Part shown: positions 6,897-13,751 of the stretch, in pieces | Layout of the letters: every line of letters starts with the position of its first letter | How positions within the stretch are numbered: position 1 is the stretch's first letter | Origin: JBQCHF01 sp051953655 | GTDB lineage: Bacteria > Actinomycetota > Actinomycetes > Motilibacterales > Motilibacteraceae | Length of the DNA: 23,720 nt | Assembly (NCBI GenBank): GCA_051953655.1 | Contig: JBQCIO010000366.1 | Location: 1-23,720, forward strand | Reading direction: 5' to 3' | Position numbers and translations under genes: made by a program | Notes under the pieces: generated by a model | Told to the model about the DNA's origin: nothing | Database searches by the model: none | The model's input: only the letters and a program-made list of their open reading frames with translations

Positions 6897-8213
6897 ATGC
6901 CGCTCCTGCACCGACCCACCCGGTCCACCGCCTCCGCCCCCGCCCTCCCCCGCGACGCCCGGGTGCTGCTCGTCGGCGTCGCCATCGACGCCCTGGGGGC
7001 CGGCCTCGCGCTGCCGTTCCTGGTCGTCTACCTGCACGACGTGCGGCATCTGCCGCTGTCCACGGTGGGGCTGATCGCGGCGGTGCCGGCGGTGGTCGCG
7101 CTGGTGCTGCTCGGGCCGATGGGCGTTCTCATCGACCGGTTCGGCGCCCGCCGGGTGCAGGTGGCAGCCCTGTCCGCGCAGGTCATCGGGATGCTCCTGA
7201 TGTCCCAGGTCCGCACCGCGCCGCTGGCGTTCCTGGCCCAGGGGCTGGTCGGCGTCGGGCACGCCGCGTTCTGGCCGGCCAACCAGGCGCTGGTGTCCAC
7301 GATCGTCCCGGAGGAGAGGCGGCAGCGGTACTTCGGGCTGTCCTTCAGCCTGCTCAACGCCGGCATCGGCGTGGGCGGCATCGCCGGCGCGGCCTTCGTC
7401 ACCGTGACCCACCCGGGGACGTTCCAGCTCATCTACGTCATGGACGGGCTGAGCTTCCTGGCCCCGCTGGCCATCCTGCTCGGCCCGCTGCGCCACGTCG
7501 GCAACGCGCACGCCGAGCACCGCCGCGAGCCCGGCTCCTACCGCGAGGTGCTGGCCGACAGCCCGTTCCGCCGGGCGCTGCTGCTCAGCTTCGCCTCGTC
7601 CCTGGTGGGCTACGGGATGATGGAGGCCGGCTGGACCGGCTTCGCCCGCACCGTCGGCGAGGCGTCCACCCGCACCATCGGCCTGGCCTTCGCCGGCAAC
7701 ACCGCGGCCATCGTGGTCTTCCAGATGCTCGTCATCTCCCGCATCCAGGGCCGCCGCCGCACCCGGGTCATGGCGGTGCTCGGCGGGGTGTGGGCGGTGG
7801 CCTGGCTGGTCATGGGCCTGGCCGGGCTGGTCCCCGGCACGTGGCTGTCGGCCGTGCTGCTCGTGGCCAGCCTGGTGATCTTCGGCCTGGGCGAGACGCT
7901 GCTCTCCCCGGTGGCGCCGGCCCTCACCAACTCCCTGGCCACCGACCGGCTGCGCGGGCGCTACAACGCGGCCGCGTCCACGGCGTTCCAGGTCGGCGCG
8001 ATCGTCGCCCCGGCCACCGCCGGCTTCCTGCTGCAGGCCCGGATGAGCCTGCTGTTCGTCGCGCTGCTGCTGCTCGGCTGCGCGTTCCTGTCCGTGGTCG
8101 CGCTCCGGCTGGAGCGGCACCTGCCGGCCGCGGCCAACGGCGTGACCACCGACGAGATCCCCCTGGACAAGGTGGTGCCCCCGGCCCCGGTGCCGACCAT
8201 CACCGCGCCCTGA
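6897..8213 (+). CDS. Major facilitator superfamily transporter
   Basis: A 438-residue membrane protein with about twelve hydrophobic segments. Motif A is well kept between TM2 and TM3 as GPMGVLIDRFGARRV, the gating loop of drug-efflux-type MFS carriers. The N-terminus is short and basic; the C-terminal tail after the last helix (LERHLPAAANG onward) is hydrophilic and proline-rich. The ATG at 6897 has no strong Shine-Dalgarno sequence. It is divergent from the acyl-CoA synthetase across 199 bp. The substrate is unknown; an MdtH/YfcJ-like efflux role is plausible but not demonstrable here. Confidence 0.9.
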   Translation: MPLLHRPTRSTASAPALPRDARVLLVGVAIDALGAGLALPFLVVYLHDVRHLPLSTVGLIAAVPAVVALVLLGPMGVLIDRFGARRVQVAALSAQVIGMLLMSQVRTAPLAFLAQGLVGVGHAAFWPANQALVSTIVPEERRQRYFGLSFSLLNAGIGVGGIAGAAFVTVTHPGTFQLIYVMDGLSFLAPLAILLGPLRHVGNAHAEHRREPGSYREVLADSPFRRALLLSFASSLVGYGMMEAGWTGFARTVGEASTRTIGLAFAGNTAAIVVFQMLVISRIQGRRRTRVMAVLGGVWAVAWLVMGLAGLVPGTWLSAVLLVASLVIFGLGETLLSPVAPALTNSLATDRLRGRYNAAASTAFQVGAIVAPATAGFLLQARMSLLFVALLLLGCAFLSVVALRLERHLPAAANGVTTDEIPLDKVVPPAPVPTITAP

Positions 8214-8302
8214 GCCACGGGCGCAGCGACTGCTGCTCGGTTGCCGCCCTCCCTGGCGGGTACCACGACGACTCGTCCCGGAGGTCGTCGAAAGGCCCGC
8301 CC

Positions 8303-9331
8303 GTGCTCCTACCCCCGTCCCGCGGCCCGCTCAGCGAGGCCGTCATCAGCGCGATGCGATCCGGCGACGTCGTCGGTCCGCGGCTGCGCCGGCTGGCCCG
8401 CCGCGCGGCGGACTCCAGCACCGACCTGCTCGCCGACGACGACGTCCAGCTGACCCTCGCGGTCCTCTACGAGCCGCACTTCCGCGGCTTCGACGACGCC
8501 GCGGAGGACCTGGAGTGGAACGCGGCGCTGATCTCGGTCCGCCGGGTGCTGGAGATCGCCTTCCACGACGCGGTCCGCGCAGAGGCCGCGTCCTTCGCCG
8601 ACGCCGCCGGCCTGCCCCTCGAGCCGGGGTCCGACGTCGTCGCCGGGCTGCGCGGGCTGGTGGCGCACGACGGCGGTCCGTCGATGTCGAGGTACGTCCT
8701 GCGCGAGGCGACCCTGGACCAGGTGCGGGACTACGTCATCCAGCGCTCGGCCTACCACCTGCGCGAGGCCGACCCGCACACCCTGGCCATCCCGCACGTG
8801 GCCGGCCGGGCCAAGTCCGCGCTGGTGGAGATCCAGTCCGACGAGTACGGCAACGGCCGACCCGGCGAGGCGCACAGCGAGCTCTACGCCCGCACGATGC
8901 GCGCGCTCGACCTCGACGACACCTACGGCGCGCACTGGCCGGTCACGCTGGCCGAGGCGTTCGCCACGCTGAACCTGATGTCGTTCCTGGGCCTGCACGC
9001 CCGGCAGGTCGGTGCCTGCCTCGGCCACCTGGCCTCGCTGGAGATGACCAGCAGCCTGCCGATGTCCCGCTACGCCGAGGGGCTGCGCCGGCTCGGCCAG
9101 AGCCCTTCCGCCACCGGCTACTTCGACGAGCACGTCGAGGCCGATGCGGTGCACGAGCAGCTGGCCGCCGTCGACCTGTGCGGCAGCTGGGCCGCGGAGA
9201 ACCCGGAGCGTGGGCACGAGATCCTGCTCGGCGCGGCCGCCACGCTGGCTCTCGACGCCCGCTTCGCCACCCGGCTGATGGACCAGTGGGGCGCGCTGGA
9301 CGACGAAGCCGCCCAGAACGCCGCCGCCTGA
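8303..9331 (+). CDS. Iron-containing redox enzyme, heme-oxygenase-like fold (HDO family)
   Basis: A 342-residue, all-helical protein. Two segments are diagnostic of heme-oxygenase-like diiron or mononuclear iron enzymes: EIQSDEYGNG (176-185) and EHVEADAVHE (276-285), the latter giving the DxxH ligand pair Asp281/His284 plus Glu279. Helix 1 carries EDLEWNAAL and an EIAFHDAV segment. Family members perform varied O2-dependent oxidations (for example UndA, BesC, SznF-type); the reaction here is unknown. The GTG at 8303 is preferred because AAAGG lies seven bases upstream and a GGAGG a little further; the ATG at residue 18 is an alternative. It follows the MFS gene by 89 bp on the same strand and converges with the CDGSH gene, leaving only four bases between the stop codons. 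The CDGSH neighbour suggests a redox link, which is inference. Confidence 0.87.
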   Translation: MLLPPSRGPLSEAVISAMRSGDVVGPRLRRLARRAADSSTDLLADDDVQLTLAVLYEPHFRGFDDAAEDLEWNAALISVRRVLEIAFHDAVRAEAASFADAAGLPLEPGSDVVAGLRGLVAHDGGPSMSRYVLREATLDQVRDYVIQRSAYHLREADPHTLAIPHVAGRAKSALVEIQSDEYGNGRPGEAHSELYARTMRALDLDDTYGAHWPVTLAEAFATLNLMSFLGLHARQVGACLGHLASLEMTSSLPMSRYAEGLRRLGQSPSATGYFDEHVEADAVHEQLAAVDLCGSWAAENPERGHEILLGAAATLALDARFATRLMDQWGALDDEAAQNAAA

Positions 9332-9335
9332 TCTC

Positions 9336-9653
9336 TTACGACGGGTCGGACTCGCGCTGCGCGTCCCGGCGCGCACCCAGCCGCCCCTGCAGCGCCTCCG
9401 GGCGCCCGTCACCGGCCGGTGCCCGGAAGCGCGCCGCCAGGTGGCTGCCGTCGCAGAACGGCTTGCGCCGCGACCGCCCGCAGCGGCACAGCGCGAACGT
9501 CTCCCGGCCCGGGTCCACGACCGTCCCGTCGGGCGCGGTGATCCGCACGTCGCCGCGCACCACCAGCGGACCGTCCTCGTAGGGGGTGATGGTGGCGCCG
9601 GAGGCGGCGTGCTCGGGCTCGGGCGTCTGCGGGGCGGCGTCGCTGCTCGTCAC
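9336..9653 (-). CDS. CDGSH iron-sulfur domain protein
   Basis: A 105-residue protein with the complete 2Fe-2S signature at residues 56-71: CRCGRSRRKPFCDGSH, giving ligands Cys56, Cys58, Cys67 and His71 (the 3Cys-1His mitoNEET-type cluster). There is no membrane anchor or signal peptide, so it is probably cytosolic. Residues 20-50 form a short beta-rich lead-in seen in bacterial single-CDGSH proteins. The GTG at 9653 is supported by AGGTGA six bases upstream. It lies 46 bp downstream of the S8 peptidase on the same strand, so the two may be co-transcribed, and it is tail-to-tail with the iron redox enzyme gene. Its role as electron carrier or Fe-S donor to that enzyme is a guess from position. 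Confidence 0.93.
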   Translation of the reverse strand: MTSSDAAPQTPEPEHAASGATITPYEDGPLVVRGDVRITAPDGTVVDPGRETFALCRCGRSRRKPFCDGSHLAARFRAPAGDGRPEALQGRLGARRDAQRESDPS

Positions 9654-9699
9654 GCGGCTTCACCTACCCGCTGGCGGCCTCGGAAGTCAGGGTCGGGAC

Positions 9700-10941
9700 T
9701 CAGGGCAGCAGCCGCGGCCCCACGCCCGGCAGGAACGTGAGCTGCGCCAGCCGCTTGAGCGACTCCACCGCCTCCTGCCCGTTCTCGCCCGTCAGCGCCA
9801 TCCGACGGGCGACCAGGCCCGCCACCAGCGGGGTGGCGAAGGAGGTGCCGCTCCACAGCGCCGCGGGCTCGGTGAAGCTGCGCACCTCCCCCTCCAGGTC
9901 CTCGTAGTCGCCGGTGGGGAAGGCGTTGACGAAGTCCTCACCAGGCGCGTAGACGTCGACCCAGCCGCCGTGGTTGGTCCAGCTGGTGCGCCGGTCCCCG
10001 CTCTTCGTCAGCGCCCCGACCGACAGCGCCCACGGGAACGCCGCCGGCCAGAACGGCTCCCGCCCGCCGTTGTTGCCCGCCGCCGCCACCAGCGCGACGC
10101 CCTTGTGGTGCTTGAGCAGGTGGTCGTAGAACGCGGTGAACGCCTTGGGCGGCACGTTCTTGCGGGTGTAGGCGCCCGCCGACAGCGAGATGACGTCCGG
10201 GCTCTTGGCCAGCGCCTGCACCAGCTGCTTGACGATGGTCGCCTCGTCGACGACGCCGCCGACCAGCACGTCGTCGACCGTGACCGACACCGCCGGTGCG
10301 GTGGACAGCACGACGCCGGCGGAGAAGGTGCCGTGGCCGCCGTAGGGGGCGATGCGGCCGTCCGGAAGGTAGGCGTCGTCGTCCGGGTCCGACGCGTCGG
10401 TGTCGACCCCCGCCAGCCATGGCGTCTGCGGGTCGCTGGCGTACTTGATCAGGAAGCCCGTGTCGACCACGGCCACCCGCACGCCCTGCCCCAGGGAAGG
10501 GTCGTGCGCCAGCGGCCAGCGGGCGTCGACGGAGGCCGGCACCGGCTCGGTCGCGGGACACAGACCGCCGACGGGCTGCACGTCGAGCACGTGGTTGGGC
10601 GTCACGACGCCGACGCCGAACCGGTTGTCGAGCTGCTCGAGCAGTGCCTCGAGATCATCCACCGTGACACCCACCAGGGTCACGCCGTTGATCAGAGGGT
10701 CTTCCTCCCGCGGATCGGCGTCGTGCTCCCGCAGCCACGTCATCACCCGCTCGAGGTCGACGTCGTGCACGAGTACCTGGCTCTCCTTGAACAGGTAGTT
10801 CGCCCGCCCGTCCTCGACCCACGTGTTGGGCGCCACCCCGAGGTCGAAGGCGTGGTGCGGCCGGCGCCGTGCAGCCCTCTTGACCCGCTCGACCTCCTCC
10901 TGGAAACGACTGGACCCCTGCTCCGGATTGCTCGCCGTCAT
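9700..10941 (-). CDS. Subtilisin-like S8 serine peptidase, probably cytosolic, paired with a CHAT protein
   Basis: A 413-residue peptidase with an intact triad: Asp160 in VAVVDTGF, His203 in YGGHGTFSAG, Ser367 in GTSFATPLVAG, plus oxyanion Asn290 in AAAGNNGG. There is no hydrophobic signal sequence; the N-terminus is charged (MTASNPEQG then an Arg/Glu-rich helix). Most bacterial S8 peptidases are exported, so this one probably acts inside the cell. Residues 30-140 form an extra N-terminal domain (from FDLGVAPNTW through the LEALLEQL helix), possibly an inhibitory or recognition domain. The ATG at 10941 has a strong GAGGAGGG purine stretch just upstream. It is divergent from the TPR-CHAT protease across 85 bp and followed 46 bp later by the CDGSH gene. 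A protease pair acting in cascade is the obvious hypothesis; no substrate is visible. Confidence 0.92.
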   Translation of the reverse strand: MTASNPEQGSSRFQEEVERVKRAARRRPHHAFDLGVAPNTWVEDGRANYLFKESQVLVHDVDLERVMTWLREHDADPREEDPLINGVTLVGVTVDDLEALLEQLDNRFGVGVVTPNHVLDVQPVGGLCPATEPVPASVDARWPLAHDPSLGQGVRVAVVDTGFLIKYASDPQTPWLAGVDTDASDPDDDAYLPDGRIAPYGGHGTFSAGVVLSTAPAVSVTVDDVLVGGVVDEATIVKQLVQALAKSPDVISLSAGAYTRKNVPPKAFTAFYDHLLKHHKGVALVAAAGNNGGREPFWPAAFPWALSVGALTKSGDRRTSWTNHGGWVDVYAPGEDFVNAFPTGDYEDLEGEVRSFTEPAALWSGTSFATPLVAGLVARRMALTGENGQEAVESLKRLAQLTFLPGVGPRLLP

Positions 10942-11014
10942 GCCCTCCCCCTCCTCGAGACCGCTGGTGCCCCCAGATGCCAGAGGTTCTACCAGCGCCC
11001 GTTGATACCGGCCC

Positions 11015-11020
11015 TAGCCT
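11015..11020 (+). promoter_or_regulatory. -10 box of a leaderless promoter for the TPR-CHAT gene
   Basis: TAGCCT, six bases before the GTG at 11027, inside the context CCCTAGCCTG that is repeated exactly before the SDR gene at 19222. There is no Shine-Dalgarno sequence. The TTGATA at 11002-11007 is too close to serve as a standard -35 element. Confidence 0.5.
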
Positions 11021-11026
11021 GACCGG

Positions 11027-13678
11027 GTGCAGAGCGGTCCGGGCCTGGTCGAGGCGCACCTGGTCGAGGACCCGTCCGACCTGCTTCCGCTCGCCCTCGG
11101 CCACCCGGCCGAGGCGCTGGCAGCTGCCGACCTGCTCCTGCGGACGTCCAGCGACGGACGCGCACGGACTTTCGCGCTGCACGCCCTCGGGATCGTGATG
11201 CGGGACCGCGGCCAGCTGCGGGAGGCGAGTGCTGCGCTGCGGGCCGGACTGCGACTTGCAGAGCGTCAGGGGTGGAACGACCGCGCGGCCGACATCGGTG
11301 CGACCCTCGGCACGGTCCTGATGTATCTGGGACGGAACCGCCAAGCCGAGTCGGTCTTCGCACTGGCGCAGTCCCGGGCCACCGGGGTCGAGCGGGCCCG
11401 CGTGCGCATGCGCCGCGCCGCCGTCCTCGCTCAGCACCACGGCAGGCACGACGAGGCCGTCCGGGAGCTCACCGCAGCGGCGCGCAGCTTCGCCCGGTAC
11501 GGCGACCGGCGCTGGGAGGCGCTCGCGCGGCAGAACCGCGCTCTGAGCTGGCTCCACTTGGGACGGCTGGATCGAGCGGAGCACGACTGGGAGTACTCCA
11601 ACGCAGTCTTCGAGGAGCTGGGTGAGGCCAACAGCGCGATGCGCTCGGTGCACAACCTCGGCTACGCCGCACTGCTCAAGGGCGACCTCGTCTCGGCCCT
11701 GCGCCTGCTCTCGAAGGCACGAGTCGCCTACCTGGCCTTGGGCGGCGAGAGCCCCGTCATCCACGCGGACCTGGGTGAGGCGCTGCTGCGGGCCGGCCTC
11801 GTCGTGGACGCGAACGAGCTGCTGGCCGAGTCCGTGGCCCAGCTGGACGCTCTTCCGGACCACCAGGCGTGCTTCGTGGCCCGGCAGGCCACCGAAGTCG
11901 CGCTGGCGGTCGGCGATCTCGAAGCGGCCGCACACCGTGCGTCCCTGGCCGTGCGGGCCGCACGACGAACAGGCTGGGCGCCTGACCTCGCCCGGGTCCA
12001 GCTGCTGTCCGCCGCCGTCCACGCTCGATCTGCCGCGCTGTCCGGGAGGGAGCGGACGCGGCTGCTCGAGGTGGTGCAGAACGGGCGGCTGCCGGCCGCG
12101 GACCGGGTGGAAGCGGCGCTGCTGGTCGCCGCAGACCACCTGCGGAGGGGCCGGCGGGCCGAGGCGGCGGAAGTCCTCGAGGTGGTCCGGCGCCTGCGCG
12201 CACCGGAGAACCCCCAGGTCCGCAGCCGCGCCTGGCACGGCTGGGCCCTCCGCGCCGACGCGCTCGGCCGCCGCCCGGCCGAGGTGCTCTCGGCCTGCGA
12301 GCGCAGCCTGCAGGCCCTGGAGGAGCACCGGCGAAGCCTCGGCGCCGTCGAGCTTCGCGCGGCGATCACCCGGCACGGCGCGGAAACGTCAGCCCTGGCG
12401 CTGCGGCACGCCCTGCGCACGGGCTCACCCGAGCTCCTGCTGCGCTGGGCCGAGCGCTGGCGGGCCACCGCGCTCGCGCTGCCACCGGTCAGCCCGCCGG
12501 ACGACGGCGAGCTGCAGCGGGACCTGGCCACGCTGCGCCGGTTGCAGCGGGCCGAGTCCGACGCCCTGTCGGAGGGACGGCCGGTCGGTGCCTTGCGTCG
12601 TGAGCGCTCACTGGTGGAGCAGGCGGTGCGCCGCCGCGCGCTGCTCGCCGCGGGCGACGGGGCGGCGGCCGATGCGTTCTCCGTCCAACGTCTCAGCGCC
12701 GGTCTGGGCGGCGCCCGCCTGGTCGAGCTCGTCGACATCGACGGGCTGCTGCACGCGCTGGTCGTCGACGAGATGGAGGTCCGGCACCACGTCGTAGGGG
12801 ACATGGACCACGGGGCGCGCGAGGTCGACCTGGCCCGCTTCACCCTGCACCGCGTCTCCCGGCCCTCCGCCGGCCGCGCCGGCGAGCTGATGGCACGTTC
12901 CGCGGCTGCCGCCCTCGCACCCACCGGCCAGCGACTCCAGGAGGTGCTGCTCGGACCCGCCGCCGACGACCTCGGCGACGGGCCGGTCGTCGTCGTGCCG
13001 CCCGGCCGGCTGCACGCGGTGCCGTGGGGCCTGCTGCCCGCGCTACAGGGCCGGGAGGTGGGTGTCGCGCCGTCGGCGTCGGTGTGGCTGCAGGGCCGGG
13101 AACGCCGCGCGCCTCGTGGCGGAGGGATCGTCCTCGTGCACGGCCCCGACCTGGGCACCGGCGGCGCGGAGGTGCCAGCGCTGGCCGAGCTGTGGGAGTC
13201 GGCCCAGGTGCTCGGCGACGGTTCGGCCACGGCGGAGGCGGTGCTCGCCGCGATCGACGGCGCCGCGCTGGCCCACCTGGCCGCCCACGGCGACTTCCGC
13301 ACCGACAACCCGATGTTCTCCGCGCTGCGCATGGACGACGGGCCGCTCACCGTGCACGACCTCGGCCGGCTGCGCCGCGCCCCCTACCGGGTGGTGCTCT
13401 CGGCCTGCGAGTCCGGCCTCGGCACGCCCACCGGCGCCGACGAGCTGCTGGGCCTGGCCACCGCGCTGATCCCGCTGGGCACCGCCGGCCTGCTCGCCTC
13501 GGTGGTGCCGGTGAACGACGCCGCCACCGTGCCGCTCATGCTCGCCGTCCACGAGCACCTGCGCGACGGTGCCTCGCTGCCGCAGGCCCTGCTCGCCGCC
13601 CGCACCGCCGCGGCCGAGTCCGGCGACCCCCTCGCGGTCGCCACCGCCGCCGCCTTCCTGGCCCTCGGCTCGGCCTGA
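11027..13678 (+). CDS. TPR-CHAT caspase-like protease
   Basis: An 883-residue protein. Roughly residues 20-440 are helical TPR-like repeats (for example LGRNRQAESVFALAQ, LGRLDRAEHDWEYSNAVFEE, KGDLVSALRLLSKARVAYLALG). A linker with a long charged helix follows (about 470-540), then a C-terminal CHAT domain (about 560-883). The catalytic dyad is intact: His754 in HLAAHGDF and Cys794 in VVLSACESGLG. CHAT proteases belong to the caspase clan; TPR-CHAT proteins include the Craspase protease and many uncharacterised conflict or regulatory systems. Here the TPR array would sense a ligand or partner and release the protease. The GTG start at 11027 fits a leaderless transcript. It is divergent from the S8 peptidase, an arrangement suggesting joint control. 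No gRAMP/Cas7-11, gasdermin or other known partner is in the window. The domain call is certain; the pathway is unknown. Confidence 0.94.
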   Translation: MQSGPGLVEAHLVEDPSDLLPLALGHPAEALAAADLLLRTSSDGRARTFALHALGIVMRDRGQLREASAALRAGLRLAERQGWNDRAADIGATLGTVLMYLGRNRQAESVFALAQSRATGVERARVRMRRAAVLAQHHGRHDEAVRELTAAARSFARYGDRRWEALARQNRALSWLHLGRLDRAEHDWEYSNAVFEELGEANSAMRSVHNLGYAALLKGDLVSALRLLSKARVAYLALGGESPVIHADLGEALLRAGLVVDANELLAESVAQLDALPDHQACFVARQATEVALAVGDLEAAAHRASLAVRAARRTGWAPDLARVQLLSAAVHARSAALSGRERTRLLEVVQNGRLPAADRVEAALLVAADHLRRGRRAEAAEVLEVVRRLRAPENPQVRSRAWHGWALRADALGRRPAEVLSACERSLQALEEHRRSLGAVELRAAITRHGAETSALALRHALRTGSPELLLRWAERWRATALALPPVSPPDDGELQRDLATLRRLQRAESDALSEGRPVGALRRERSLVEQAVRRRALLAAGDGAAADAFSVQRLSAGLGGARLVELVDIDGLLHALVVDEMEVRHHVVGDMDHGAREVDLARFTLHRVSRPSAGRAGELMARSAAAALAPTGQRLQEVLLGPAADDLGDGPVVVVPPGRLHAVPWGLLPALQGREVGVAPSASVWLQGRERRAPRGGGIVLVHGPDLGTGGAEVPALAELWESAQVLGDGSATAEAVLAAIDGAALAHLAAHGDFRTDNPMFSALRMDDGPLTVHDLGRLRRAPYRVVLSACESGLGTPTGADELLGLATALIPLGTAGLLASVVPVNDAATVPLMLAVHEHLRDGASLPQALLAARTAAAESGDPLAVATAAAFLALGSA

Positions 13679-13738
13679 CCGCGCCGCCGGCGCCACCGGC
13701 CGGCCCGACCACCGGGGGCGGCTCCGCGCCCCGTTGAC

Positions 13739-13744
13739 TACCGT
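13739..13744 (+). promoter_or_regulatory. -10 box of a leaderless promoter for the XPB-partner gene
   Basis: TACCGT, seven bases before the ATG at 13752, preceded by GTTGAC. The spacing equals that of the SDR gene promoter and decides between the ATG at 13752 and the in-frame GTG at 13743, which would overlap the -10 box. Confidence 0.45.
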
Positions 13745-13751
13745 GGAGCGG

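Noticed and set aside
6063..8120. Long minus-strand frame covering the MFS gene
   Set aside because: The product is a low-complexity Gln/Glu/Gly/His sequence typical of the complement of membrane-protein genes; the plus strand gives a proper twelve-helix transporter.
11002..11007. TTGATA as a -35 box for the CHAT gene
   Set aside because: Only seven bases separate it from the -10 box, far below the usual spacing.
11027..13678. TPR-CHAT gene as part of a type III-E CRISPR (Craspase) locus
   Set aside because: No gRAMP/Cas7-11 gene and no CRISPR array are present in the window; only the protease architecture is shared.
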